The notes under the pieces: generated by a model
What the model was told of the DNA's origin: nothing
The model's database searches: none
Seen by the model: only the letters and a program-made list of their open reading frames with translations
DNA from: Bifidobacterium santillanense
GTDB lineage: Bacteria > Actinomycetota > Actinomycetes > Actinomycetales > Bifidobacteriaceae
Reading direction: 5' to 3'
DNA length: 64,000 bases
Assembly (NCBI RefSeq): GCF_018555385.1
Contig: NZ_JAFEJS010000002.1
Span: 1-64,000 of the forward strand
Part shown: positions 26,578-41,476 of the stretch, in pieces
Layout of the letters: the number at the start of each line of letters is the position of its first letter
Numbering within the stretch: the first letter of the stretch is position 1
Made by a program: the position numbers and the translations under genes

Positions 26578-27828
26578 CTAGTAGCTCGCGTCCATCGGGT
26601 CGTCGCCGAAGAGCGTCTCGCGCTCCTCGTGGCTGGTGGTGCGCGAATCGAGCCAGCCGTAGGGCAGATGGACCTTCTTGGCGAAGCGCACGCGGCCGCG
26701 CGGCTTGTCGATCACGCGGGGCGGGAACTCCACGTCCGGGTCGAGCCGGCCGATCTCGCGGTCGACGTCCTCGAGGCTCTCGCACTCCATGAACGCCTTG
26801 CGCGTGGACCCGCCGACCGGGAACCCCTTGAGGTACCAGGCGATGTGCTTGCGCAGATCGTGCACGGCCATGCGCTCGTCGCCGTCGTAGAACTCGACGA
26901 GCAGACGCGCGTGGCGCGAGATCACGCGGCACACCTCGCCCAGCGTGGGGTTGAACCGTTCGTCGGAGCCTTCGAACGCGTGCCTGATGTCGGCGAACAG
27001 CCACGGGCGCCCCTGGCAGCCGCGGCCGATGGCCACGCCGTCGCATCCGGTCTCGGCGATCATCGCCAGGGCGTCGTCGGCGCCCCAGATGTCGCCGTTG
27101 CCGAACACGGGGATCTCGAGGCGCTCCTTGAGCTCGCCGATGCGGCTCCAGTCGGAGTGCCCGCCGTAGTATTCGGCGGTGGTGCGCGCGTGCAGGGTGA
27201 CGGCCTTGCAGCCCTCCTCCTGCGCGATGCGGCCGGCCTCGAGGAAGGTCTCGTGGTCGTGGTCGATGCCGACGCGGATCTTCGCGGTGACGGGGATGTC
27301 CGCCTCGCCGCACACCCTGACCACGCGGCGGATCACGTCGGTGAAGATGTCGGTCTTCCACGGCAGGGCCGAGCCTCCGCCGCGGCGCGTGACCTTGGGC
27401 ACGGGGCATCCGAAGTTCAGGTCCACGTGATCGGCCATGTGCTCGTCGACGACGATCCTCGCCGCCTGTTCGACGATCGCGGGGTTCACGCCGTACAGCT
27501 GCAGCGAGCGCACGCGCTCGGTGGGCGCGAAGCGGCACAGTCGCAGGGCCTTGGGGTTGCGGGCGACGAGCGCGCGGGCGGTGATCATCTCCGCCACGTA
27601 CAGCCCGTCGGGCCCGTACTCCTCGCACAGCACGCGGAACGGCCAGTTGGTGACCCCCGCCATCGGCGAGAGCACCACCGGCGTCGGCACCTCGATCGGA
27701 CCGAGCCTGACGGGTTTGACGGCGCCGGCGACCGTCGGCGCATCGATGGCATGACGCGGCGAGCGCGGGTCCTGCCCCGTGAGGCAGTCGCCGCGCTCGT
27801 CGATCGTGATTTCGTTGTCGGAAGTCAC
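26578..27828 (-). CDS. dusB: tRNA-dihydrouridine synthase (DusB/NifR3 type)
   Basis: A 416-residue flavoenzyme that reduces uridines in the tRNA D-loop. It has VLSPMAGVTNWPFR (FMN site), LNFGCPVPKVTRRGGGSALPWK (catalytic Cys), LHARTTAEYYGGHSDW and PVFGNGDIWGADDA. It carries a ~50-residue N-terminal extension and a longer C-terminus than E. coli DusB. The start is GTG, immediately after the glyQS stop with no gap, so translation is probably coupled. Confidence 0.92.
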   Translation of the reverse strand: MTSDNEITIDERGDCLTGQDPRSPRHAIDAPTVAGAVKPVRLGPIEVPTPVVLSPMAGVTNWPFRVLCEEYGPDGLYVAEMITARALVARNPKALRLCRFAPTERVRSLQLYGVNPAIVEQAARIVVDEHMADHVDLNFGCPVPKVTRRGGGSALPWKTDIFTDVIRRVVRVCGEADIPVTAKIRVGIDHDHETFLEAGRIAQEEGCKAVTLHARTTAEYYGGHSDWSRIGELKERLEIPVFGNGDIWGADDALAMIAETGCDGVAIGRGCQGRPWLFADIRHAFEGSDERFNPTLGEVCRVISRHARLLVEFYDGDERMAVHDLRKHIAWYLKGFPVGGSTRKAFMECESLEDVDREIGRLDPDVEFPPRVIDKPRGRVRFAKKVHLPYGWLDSRTTSHEERETLFGDDPMDASY

Positions 27829-29304
27829 TTAGTACAGACCACCGGCTTCGTTGATCTTCACGGAATCCGGCCAGGCCTCGCCGCCCATGGCGACGGGCTT
27901 CATCGGCACGCGGCTGCGGTGCTCGCCGATGCGGGAGTCCACGTACTCGGCGACCTTGTCCAGGGAGACGCGCTCCTGGTTCATCGTGTCGCGGTCGCGG
28001 ATGGTGACGGCCTGATCGTCGAGGGTGTCGAAGTCGACGGTGATGCACAGCGGGGTGCCGATCTCGTCCTCGCGGCGGTAGCGGCGGCCGATGGCGCCGG
28101 ACTCGTCGTAGTCGATCATCCACTCGTGCTGGCGCAGGTCGGCGGCCAGGTCCTGGGCGACGGACTGCAGCTCCGGCTTCTTGCTCAGCGGCAGGACGGC
28201 GGCCTTGACCGGAGCCAGGCGCGGGTCGAGACGCAGGACGGTGCGCTTGTCGACGCCGCCCTTGGTGTTCGGGGCCTCGTCCACATCGTACGCGTCGACG
28301 AGGAAGCACATCAGGGAGCGGGTCAGGCCGGCGGCCGGCTCGATGACGTACGGGACGTACTTCTCGCCGGTGGCCTGGTTGAAGTAGCTCAGGTCCTCGC
28401 CGGAGTGCTTCGCGTGCGCGGACAGGTCGAAGTCGGTGCGGTTGGCGACGCCCTCGAGCTCGCCCCAGTCGGAGCCCTGGAAGCCGAACTTGTACTCGAT
28501 GTCGACGGTGCGCTTGGAGTAGTGGGCCAGCTTGTCCTTCGGGTGCTCGTAGTGACGCAGGTTCTCCGGCTTGACGCCGAGGTCCAGGTACCACTGGGTG
28601 CGGGCGTCGATCCAGTACTGGTGCCATTCCTCATCGGTGCCGGGCTCGACGAAGAACTCCATCTCCATCTGCTCGAACTCGCGGGTGCGGAAGATGAAGT
28701 TGCCGGGCGTGATCTCGTTGCGGAAGGACTTGCCCATGTTGGCGATGCCGAACGGCGGCTTGGAACGCGAGGAGGTCATCACGTTCTTGAAGTCCACGAA
28801 GATTCCCTGCGCGGTCTCCGGGCGCAGGTAGTGCAGGCTGTTCTCGTCCTCGACCGGGCCGAGGTGCGTGCGCAGCATCATGTTGAAGTCGCGCGGCTCG
28901 GTCCACTTGCCGCGGGTGCCGCAGTCGGGGCACACGATGTCGGCCATGCCGTTCTCCGGCAGCTTGTCGCCGTGCTTCTCGGCGTAGGACTCCTGGAGCT
29001 TGTCGGCGCGGTTGCGCTTGTGGCAGTTGAGGCACTCGACCAGCGGGTCGTTGAACACGGCGACGTGGCCGGAGGCGACCCACACCGGGGTCGGCAGGAT
29101 GATGGACGTGTCGACGCCGACGACGTCGGGGCGGGTGACGACCATCGAACGCCACCACTCGCGCTTGATATTGTCCTTCAGCGCGACGCCGAGCGGGCCG
29201 TAATCCCAGGCGGAACGGGTACCGCCGTAGATCTCGCCGGCGGGGAACACGAAACCGCGACGCTTCGCGAGGGATACGACTTCATCAAGTTTGGACTGAG
29301 CCAC
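27829..29304 (-). CDS. glyQS: Glycyl-tRNA synthetase, single-chain
   Basis: A 491-residue class II (alpha2) synthetase that charges tRNA-Gly. It has [26 protein letters not shown] (motif 1 region), [14 protein letters not shown] and [24 protein letters not shown] (motif 2), and [22 protein letters not shown] (motif 3). A Cys-x2-Cys near 100 (CLNCHKRN) and another (CPDC) suggest a zinc-binding insertion. The start is GTG 29304 with AAGG about 8 nt upstream. Co-transcribed with dusB, so both genes in this operon act on tRNA. Divergent from the thiamine operon. Confidence 0.96.
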   Translation of the reverse strand: MAQSKLDEVVSLAKRRGFVFPAGEIYGGTRSAWDYGPLGVALKDNIKREWWRSMVVTRPDVVGVDTSIILPTPVWVASGHVAVFNDPLVECLNCHKRNRADKLQESYAEKHGDKLPENGMADIVCPDCGTRGKWTEPRDFNMMLRTHLGPVEDENSLHYLRPETAQGIFVDFKNVMTSSRSKPPFGIANMGKSFRNEITPGNFIFRTREFEQMEMEFFVEPGTDEEWHQYWIDARTQWYLDLGVKPENLRHYEHPKDKLAHYSKRTVDIEYKFGFQGSDWGELEGVANRTDFDLSAHAKHSGEDLSYFNQATGEKYVPYVIEPAAGLTRSLMCFLVDAYDVDEAPNTKGGVDKRTVLRLDPRLAPVKAAVLPLSKKPELQSVAQDLAADLRQHEWMIDYDESGAIGRRYRREDEIGTPLCITVDFDTLDDQAVTIRDRDTMNQERVSLDKVAEYVDSRIGEHRSRVPMKPVAMGGEAWPDSVKINEAGGLY

Positions 29305-29562
29305 AATGCACCTTCTGGTTTGAACGGTTTGGGGTCTTACAACCGCTTCAGATTACCTGCATACGCCGACCGGGCGGGACCGGACGGCGCCATGCGGGAA
29401 CGGCGCGGATCCGGCGCCTCCGCCGGACGTCGGGACATGGTCGCGGGAGCCCGCTTTTACCACGCGGACGCGCTACCCGCAAGAGTCCGAACACGCATGT
29501 GTGCGATTGCGTCACATTTTTGTCCATGTTGACGCATAGCGTCAGGATCAATAACACAGACA

Positions 29563-29648
29563 TGCAGGGGAACCCGCGGCACTCGGCGGGTTGAGATGGG
29601 CGTGAGACCCGACCCTTTGAACCTGTTGGTTAAGACCAGCGTAGGGAG
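29563..29648 (+). promoter_or_regulatory. TPP riboswitch (THI element)
   Basis: Conserved aptamer pieces appear in order: GGGGAACCC, TTGAGATGGG, GACCCTTTGAACCTG, then CCAGCGTAGGGAG. The last conserved bases include GGGAG (29644-29648), which is also the ribosome site 9 nt before the thiM ATG. This suggests translational control by sequestering the site when TPP binds. A TTGACG at 29529-29534 upstream may be the -35 element. Confidence 0.95.
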
Positions 29649-29657
29649 CAGTGAATC

Positions 29658-30581
29658 ATGAGCGACTCATCGCATATCCATCGCAACGAACGCGATATCG
29701 ATTCCCCTTATAACGGGTCCGGAGACGACGCCGACGGCCTCGCCGACGTGCGCTCGCGCATCAGGGCGGCGGCCGAGGCGGTGCGGTCCACGACTCCGAT
29801 GGCGCAGTCGTTCACCAACTTCGTGACCATCAACCTCGTGGCCAACGCGCAGCTCGCGGCGGGAGGCACCGCGGCGATGAGCTTCCTGCCGGACGACGTC
29901 ATCGACACGGCCGCCATCGCCGGCGCCGACTACGTCAACGTCGGCACGCTGCTGCCGTTCTACAAGGACGCGCTGCCGAGGATCGCGCGCGCGTTCCACA
30001 AGTCCGGGCACAAGTGGGTGCTCGACCCGGTGGCCGCCGGCATCGGCTCGACGCGCACCGAGATCCTGCGCTCCTTCCGCGCCGCTCCCCCGACCGTCGT
30101 GCGCGGCAACGCCTCCGAGATCATCGCCCTGGCGACGATGTGGGGGCTGATCGCCCCCGACGACGCCACCCGTCCCGCCGGCGTCGAGTCCGTCGACGAG
30201 GTGGACGCGGCCGTGGACGCGGCGAGGCGTCTGGCGCGCTTCCTCGCCGCGTCCGCGCCGAACGGCGGGGCGGCCGTGGCCGTCTCCGGCGCCGTCGACC
30301 TCGTGACCGACGGCGACGTCGTCTACCGCCTGCCCGGCGGCAGCGCGATGATGACGAAGATCACCGGCGCCGGCTGCTCGCTCGGCGGCGTGACCGCGGT
30401 CTACCTCGCGGTGGCCGATCCGCTGACCGCGGCGCTCGCCGCGACCGCGCTGTACAACCGCGCCGGCGAGATCGCCGAGACGCGCTCCCACGGCCCGGGA
30501 TCGTTCCAGGTCGCGTTCCTCGACGCCCTGTGGAACGTGACGGCCGACGAGGTCGCCTCCTCCCCCATTCAGGTCTCCTGA
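29658..30581 (+). CDS. thiM: Hydroxyethylthiazole kinase
   Basis: A 307-residue kinase that phosphorylates thiazole alcohol for thiamine salvage. It has TNFVTINLVANAQLAAGGTAAM, NVGTLLPF, WVLDPVAAGIGSTRTE, VRGNASEI and the anion-hole/catalytic region MMTKITGAGCSLGG. About 45 extra polar residues precede the domain. First gene behind the riboswitch. No thiazole-synthesis genes (thiG, thiS, thiH/O) are in the window, so salvage may be the only thiazole source here. Confidence 0.94.
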   Translation: MSDSSHIHRNERDIDSPYNGSGDDADGLADVRSRIRAAAEAVRSTTPMAQSFTNFVTINLVANAQLAAGGTAAMSFLPDDVIDTAAIAGADYVNVGTLLPFYKDALPRIARAFHKSGHKWVLDPVAAGIGSTRTEILRSFRAAPPTVVRGNASEIIALATMWGLIAPDDATRPAGVESVDEVDAAVDAARRLARFLAASAPNGGAAVAVSGAVDLVTDGDVVYRLPGGSAMMTKITGAGCSLGGVTAVYLAVADPLTAALAATALYNRAGEIAETRSHGPGSFQVAFLDALWNVTADEVASSPIQVS

Positions 30582-33443
<2,862 letters not shown>

Positions 33444-33485
33444 CGGAAGTGACCGTCGGATCGGCATAGCACGATCCGCCATAGA

Positions 33486-33541
33486 GAGAGGGGCGTGTCT
33501 CGTCCGATGACCTTCCACATCGGGCGCGGCGCGCCCCTCTC
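33486..33541. terminator. Bidirectional terminator, thiC / AAA ATPase
   Basis: A gagaggggcg/cgcccctctc stem (33486-33495 / 33532-33541) with a long structured loop sits between convergent stops. Confidence 0.65.
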
Positions 33542-33563
33542 GCCGTATGGTTGGTCCGCCGGC

Positions 33564-34769
33564 CTATCCGCGGTGCGCCCGCAGCTCGGGCCGGCGTTCG
33601 ACGCGTTCGAACGCGGTCGTGAGGTCGTCCGCGCGGATCGCGCCGCGGCGGTCCTTGGCGGCGACGAGCGCGGCCTCGGTCCAGATGGCGCACACCTCGG
33701 CGCCGCTCCAGCCCTCGGTGCGCCGGGCGATGTCCGCGAGGGGCAGCTCGCCCTCGGTGGCGAGGGTCCTCGCCTGCACGCGCAGGATCGAGAGCCGGTC
33801 GTGCTCGTTCGGCATCGGGAACGGGATCTGCCAGTCGAAGCGGCCCGGGCGCAGCAGCGCCGGGTCCACGTCCTCAATGCGGTTGGTCGCGGCGACGACC
33901 ACCACGTTGCCCTTGGACGCGAAGCCGTCCATCAGGGTCAGCAGCTGGGCGACCAGCCGCTTGCCGACGCCGTTCGTGTCGGTGTCGCGCGAGGAGGCGA
34001 TCGAGTCGATCTCGTCGAAGAAGATGATCGCGCGTTTGTCCGCCTGCGCGGCGGCGAAGATCATGCGCAGCGTCTCCTCGCTGTCGCCCACGTACTTGCT
34101 CACGATCGTGGGGCCGGAGACCAGATAGAACTGCGCGTCGGCCACGTTGGCGATGATGCGCGCCAGATGCGTCTTGCCGGTGCCGGGCGCGCCGGTGAAG
34201 ATCACGCCCTTGATGGGCTTGGCGCCGATCGCGCGCATCTGCTCGCTGTTGCCCAGCTGCGTCTCGATGAGCTCCTTGGCGCGGGTGATGACCTGCTCGT
34301 AGCCGCCGAACGAGTCGAACGTGAGTCCCGGGTCGGTGCCGGGCGTGATGCGGTACTGCTTGATGTCGTCGTCGTGGTCGGATTCGCCGGGGCGGATGGG
34401 CGTGGGCCACAGCACCCGTTCGATGCCGAACAGGTCGGTGAACTCCACGGTGTTGCCCGGCATGATGCTCGTCGGATAGTCCCCCTCGAGCAGTTCGAGG
34501 CCGTCGGAGGTCTCGAGCACGACGCAGTCCTCCAGCGCGCGGCGCACGACGCCGACGCGCGGTCTGACCGGCCACACGTCCGCCGGCACCTTCGTGTAGA
34601 AGCCGTCGCCGACGAGCAGCACGTCGCCCACGTCGAACACCTCCTGACGCGGGAACGTCAGCTGCGTGGTGCGGCCGTTGGGCATCACCGCGTAGTACGC
34701 GACGCGTCCCTCGTCGAATCCGGTGATGCGCGCGAGCACGCCGTCGCGGCGTAGCACGTCGTTGGACAT
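33564..34769 (-). CDS. Stand-alone AAA ATPase (VCP/ARC-like)
   Basis: A 401-residue protein with one AAA module (~145-390): Walker A FTGAPGTGKTHLA, Walker B IIFFDEIDSIASSR, the second region of homology NRIEDVDPALLRPGRFD with Arg fingers, and a C-terminal lid WSGAEVCAIWTEAAL. The first ~130 residues look beta-rich and OB-like (VFDVGDVLLVGDGFYTKV). The AAA clade is that of Cdc48/ARC/Mpa, but the coiled coil and second ATPase domain are missing, so it is not a normal proteasomal unfoldase. Substrates are unknown. It is inserted in opposite orientation between thiC and thiD. GGAAGGGAGA precedes ATG. Confidence 0.82.
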   Translation of the reverse strand: MSNDVLRRDGVLARITGFDEGRVAYYAVMPNGRTTQLTFPRQEVFDVGDVLLVGDGFYTKVPADVWPVRPRVGVVRRALEDCVVLETSDGLELLEGDYPTSIMPGNTVEFTDLFGIERVLWPTPIRPGESDHDDDIKQYRITPGTDPGLTFDSFGGYEQVITRAKELIETQLGNSEQMRAIGAKPIKGVIFTGAPGTGKTHLARIIANVADAQFYLVSGPTIVSKYVGDSEETLRMIFAAAQADKRAIIFFDEIDSIASSRDTDTNGVGKRLVAQLLTLMDGFASKGNVVVVAATNRIEDVDPALLRPGRFDWQIPFPMPNEHDRLSILRVQARTLATEGELPLADIARRTEGWSGAEVCAIWTEAALVAAKDRRGAIRADDLTTAFERVERRPELRAHRG

Positions 34770-34875
34770 GGGCTCTCCCTTCCTTGTTCTCGAAGCCCCT
34801 CCATCACATCACAGGAACGGCGAATAATCAAGGAAAACCAAGGGAAAAACAGGTGCGGAAACCGCTTGCGTTGAC

Positions 34876-34881
34876 TAGACT
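34876..34881 (+). promoter_or_regulatory. -10 box of a leaderless promoter (thiD)
   Basis: TAGACT, then GAAAGCC (7 nt), then ATG 34889; no Shine-Dalgarno. Confidence 0.55.
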
Positions 34882-34888
34882 GAAAGCC

Positions 34889-35698
34889 ATGTCATCACAT
34901 GCATCAACCACCCTTCCCCCCGTACTCGCGATCTCCGGTTCGGACTCGTCCGGCGGCGCCGGCATGCAGGCCGACTTGAAGACCATGCTCGCCAACGGCG
35001 TGTTCGGCATGAGCGCCATCACCGCGCTGACCGCGCAGAACACCACCGGCGTGCGCTCCATCCAGGACACCGAGCCGAACATCCTCGCCGACCAGATCGA
35101 CGCCGTGTTCGAGGACATCCCGCCGGTCGCCGTCAAGATCGGCATGGTCTCCGCCACCGACATCATCGACGTGATCGCCGATCGCCTCACCTTCCACCAC
35201 GCCACGAACGTGGTGCTCGACCCGGTGATGGTCGCCACCTCCGGCGCGAAGCTCATCAGCGACGACGCGATCGCGGCCCTGACCTCGAAGCTGTTCCCGC
35301 TGGCGACGGTCATCACGCCGAACATCCCCGAGGCGCAGGTCCTGTCCGGACTCGAGATCACCGACGCCGATTCGATGGAGCGCGCGGCGAGGGCTCTGAC
35401 CGAACGCTACGGCTGCGCGGCGCTCGTCAAGGGCGGCCACCACACCAACGACGCGAACGACGTGCTCGCCGAGACGGACGGCACGATCACCTGGTTCGAC
35501 GGCGACCGCGTGGACAACCCGAACACGCACGGCACCGGCTGCACACTGAGCTCGGCGATCGCCTCGAACCTCGCCAAGGGCGAGGCGCTGCCCGAGGCGA
35601 TCCGCCACGCGAAGGACTACCTGACCGGCGCGTTGAAGGCGATGCTCGACCTGGGGCAGGGTTCGGGCCCGATGGATCACGCCTGGGCCTGGAGGTGA
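34889..35698 (+). CDS. thiD: HMP/HMP-phosphate kinase
   Basis: A 269-residue ribokinase-fold enzyme that phosphorylates HMP and HMP-P to the pyrophosphate used by ThiE. It has LAISGSDSSGGAGMQADLKTM, VKIGMVSATDII, VLDPVMVATSGAKL, TPNIPEAQVLSG, LVKGGHH and NTHGTGCTLSSAIASNLAKG (anion hole and catalytic Asp region). The start at 34889 (MSSHASTT) is favoured over the upstream codon at 34784 by the TANNNT-N7-ATG layout. Transcribed separately from the riboswitch operon, and its stop overlaps the ribosome site of the next gene. Confidence 0.95.
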   Translation: MSSHASTTLPPVLAISGSDSSGGAGMQADLKTMLANGVFGMSAITALTAQNTTGVRSIQDTEPNILADQIDAVFEDIPPVAVKIGMVSATDIIDVIADRLTFHHATNVVLDPVMVATSGAKLISDDAIAALTSKLFPLATVITPNIPEAQVLSGLEITDADSMERAARALTERYGCAALVKGGHHTNDANDVLAETDGTITWFDGDRVDNPNTHGTGCTLSSAIASNLAKGEALPEAIRHAKDYLTGALKAMLDLGQGSGPMDHAWAWR

Positions 35699-35703
35699 CG
35701 GAC

Positions 35704-36183
35704 ATGACGACGCAGCACCAGAACCACGACGCGTCGGACGCGCTCAACACCGTGTCCGACCGTTTCGCCGTTAGGCAGGAGGTGCCGATCGACCCGAGGA
35801 CCGGCAAGCCGTACCTCAACACCGTGGCCGCCATTCAGGTGTCGGTCACCGGCGCCGGCTCCGAGGTGTCGCCGTACGTCACGCAGGCCATCGAGGTGAT
35901 CCGCGACTCGGGGCTCCCGCAGGAGACCAACGCGCTGTTCACCGACGTCGAAGGCGATCTGGACGACGTGCTGCACGTGGCCGGCGAGGCCGCGAAGAAG
36001 CTCGCCGGGCAGGGCTACCGCACGAGCCTCGTGCTCCACATGGACATCCGCCCCGGCTTCACCGGACAGCTCGCCGAGAAGCCGAAGCTCGCCGATGCGA
36101 TCATCGCCGAGCGCAGGGCCGGACGAGGCGAGACCGACGGGGCCGACGGAGGCGACGAGACCGCGCAGCGTTCCGTCGGCTGA
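35704..36183 (+). CDS. Thiamine-binding protein, MTH1187/YkoF family
   Basis: A 159-residue small ferredoxin-like protein. The core (~35-125) has VAAIQVSVTGAGSEVSPYVTQAIEVIRDSGLPQETNALFTDVEGDLDDVLHVAGEA, typical of the MTH1187 family (formerly DUF77), several members of which bind thiamine. The ends are low-complexity. GGAGG lies 8 nt before ATG 35704; a GTG at 35695 overlapping the thiD stop is the alternative. The coupling to thiD supports a thiamine role; whether it buffers, senses or delivers the vitamin is unknown. Confidence 0.8.
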   Translation: MTTQHQNHDASDALNTVSDRFAVRQEVPIDPRTGKPYLNTVAAIQVSVTGAGSEVSPYVTQAIEVIRDSGLPQETNALFTDVEGDLDDVLHVAGEAAKKLAGQGYRTSLVLHMDIRPGFTGQLAEKPKLADAIIAERRAGRGETDGADGGDETAQRSVG

Positions 36184-36248
36184 TGTCTTTCTTCCCGATC
36201 CCGACCCGGCGTCCCCTGATCGGTCCGGAGGCCGAGTCGGGATCGACG

Positions 36249-36289
36249 CGAATGGGGGGATGCACCGCGAAGGCGCATCCCCCCATTCG
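36249..36289. terminator. Bidirectional terminator, thi genes / pyrF-gmk
   Basis: A perfect 15-bp stem (36249-36263 / 36275-36289, starting cgaatggggggatgc) between convergent transcripts. Confidence 0.75.
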
Positions 36290-36308
36290 TATGTCCGTAT
36301 CGCTTCCG

Positions 36309-38051
36309 TCAGGCGTCGATGCCGTATTCCTTGGCGATGACGTTCCACAGATCGTCGGCGGCCTGTTCGACCTTCTCGTTGACGATGGTCACGTCGAATT
36401 CGCTTTCGGCGGCGAGCTCGATCTTGGCAGTCTCGAGGCGGCGCCGGCGCTGTTCCTCGGTCTCGGTGCCACGGCCGGTCAGGCGACGCACCAGCTCGTC
36501 GAAGCTCGGCGGCGCGATGAACACGGTCATCACCTCGAGTCCGAGTTCGGCGGCCTTCTCCTTGACGCGGCGTGCGCCCTGCAGATCGATCTCGAGGATC
36601 GTCGGCGTGCCGACGGCGAGATGCTCCTCCAGCGGCTTGAGCGGCGTGCCGTAATGGGCCATGCCGTGCACCAGCGCGGTCTCGAGGAACTCGCCCGCCT
36701 GTTCCTTGGCGGCGAACTCGTCCTCGCTCATGAACCAGTAGTTCACGCCGTTGACCTCGCCGGGGCGGGGATCGCGCGTGGTGGCGGACACGGACACCCA
36801 CACCTCGGGATGCTTCTTACGCAACGCCACCTCGACGGTACCCTTGCCGACGCCGGCGGGGCCGGTGAGCACGAGCAGTCGGCCGCCGTGCAGCGCATCG
36901 GCGTCCGCATCGGACGATGTCTCGGCGACGTCCGCCGACGTTCCGGTCGGCGTGGGGGCGGCGGTATCGGTCTGATCTGCGATGGCGTCTTCGGTCACGG
37001 TGTTCGTTCCTTGATGATCGTTCGTATGGTCGCGCTTCCCGCCCATGTCGATGATGGTGGACGAGGAATGCGTGGTGTGCACGGGCTGACCCGGGTGCCG
37101 GGTCTCCTCTTCCTTCCGCTCCTGCTCCTCGTCGCCGATCCTGGTGGCCTCGAGCAGCGCCTGGCGCACGTCCAGCGCGATGGCCTCGGTGGCCTCGGAC
37201 AGGGCGGAGATGTCCGGTCCGTGGGAGGCGATGAAGCGGGAGACCGTCACCAGGACGTTGCCCTTGGTGCCCTTGAACACGGTGCGCAGATCCTTGGCCT
37301 CGGCGCCCTGCCAGCCGTAGCCGGGAGACAGGATCGGGCCGGTGAACTTGGCCGGGTCGACGCCGGTCTCGTTGATCCACTGGCCGATGGTGGCGCCGAT
37401 GATCAGGCCCACCGAGCCCATGCCCTCGATGTTCTCGTTGTGCTTCTGGGCGGTGGCCGCGATGCCGTAGGCCACCGTCTTGCCCTCGAAGTCACCGGTC
37501 TGTCGGATGGCGGACTGCAGGCTCTTGCCCTCCTCGTTGGAGGTCAGGGAGGCGATGAACACGCCTCGGCCGTTGTCGAGCGCCTCGTCGATCAGGCCCT
37601 GCAGCGAACGCGCGCCGTAGTACGGCAGCAGCGTGATCGCGTCGGCGCGCAGCGGCGCGCCGGGCTTGAAGTAGGCGTCGGCGATGGCCGAGATCGTGGT
37701 GGAGAGGCCGCCGTGCAGGCAGTCGACGATCGTGATGACGCCCATCTGACGTGCCGCGTACAGCACGCGTTCCAGCGCCGCGAAGCCCTTCGAGCCGTAG
37801 CGCTCGAACATCGGCAGCTGGAACTTGACGGCGGCGGCGCGGCCGTTCGCGGCCTGCAGCATGCGCATGGAGTACATCTCCGCGCCGTCGGCGTCAACGT
37901 TGTAGCCCCAATCGGTCAGGAGCTTTCGGTGCGGGTCGATGCCCACGCACAACGGACCGTACTTGTCCATCGAATTGCGCAGACGCAGACCGAAGTCCGA
38001 GTGCCGCGCGAGTCGTTCCTTGTCCTGTTCCTCTTGGGTGCTGGCGTTCAT
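36309..38051 (-). CDS. gmk: Fusion of a degenerate PyrF-like domain with guanylate kinase
   Basis: A 580-residue single reading frame. Residues ~15-305 resemble type-2 orotidine-5'-phosphate decarboxylase (PLCVGIDPHRKLL, VKFQLPMFERYG, FIASLTSNEEG, ILSPGYGWQGAEAKDL, VTVSRFI). The catalytic motif D-x-K-x-x-D reads D110-C-L-H-G-G115, so the Lys and second Asp are missing. A ~75-residue acidic/polar linker follows. Residues ~390-580 are an intact guanylate kinase (P-loop GPAGVGKGT, SATTRDPRPGEVNGVNYWF, EIDLQGARRVKE), which makes GDP from GMP. AAAGGAA precedes ATG 38051. Inside the frame, AAGGA (37008-37012) lies 9 nt before GTG 36998 (residue 352), so free Gmk could also be made. Downstream of carB by 40 nt, probably in the same operon. 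Confidence 0.9.
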   Translation of the reverse strand: MNASTQEEQDKERLARHSDFGLRLRNSMDKYGPLCVGIDPHRKLLTDWGYNVDADGAEMYSMRMLQAANGRAAAVKFQLPMFERYGSKGFAALERVLYAARQMGVITIVDCLHGGLSTTISAIADAYFKPGAPLRADAITLLPYYGARSLQGLIDEALDNGRGVFIASLTSNEEGKSLQSAIRQTGDFEGKTVAYGIAATAQKHNENIEGMGSVGLIIGATIGQWINETGVDPAKFTGPILSPGYGWQGAEAKDLRTVFKGTKGNVLVTVSRFIASHGPDISALSEATEAIALDVRQALLEATRIGDEEQERKEEETRHPGQPVHTTHSSSTIIDMGGKRDHTNDHQGTNTVTEDAIADQTDTAAPTPTGTSADVAETSSDADADALHGGRLLVLTGPAGVGKGTVEVALRKKHPEVWVSVSATTRDPRPGEVNGVNYWFMSEDEFAAKEQAGEFLETALVHGMAHYGTPLKPLEEHLAVGTPTILEIDLQGARRVKEKAAELGLEVMTVFIAPPSFDELVRRLTGRGTETEEQRRRRLETAKIELAAESEFDVTIVNEKVEQAADDLWNVIAKEYGIDA

Positions 38052-38091
38052 CGCGATTCCTTTCGCCTATGTGAACCTCTTGCCGTATGCC

Positions 38092-41475
<3,384 letters not shown>

Positions 41476-41476
41476 A

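Noticed and set aside
26509-29532. A ~1000-codon plus-strand frame opposite dusB and glyQS
   Set aside because: Antisense to two recognisable tRNA-metabolism genes; no homology or ribosome site.
36309-38051. A sequencing frameshift as the cause of the PyrF-like/Gmk fusion
   Set aside because: Both domains and the linker are in one frame with normal codon use, and the altered active-site codons (GAC TGC CTG CAC GGC GGC) sit in correct alignment with flanking conserved residues.
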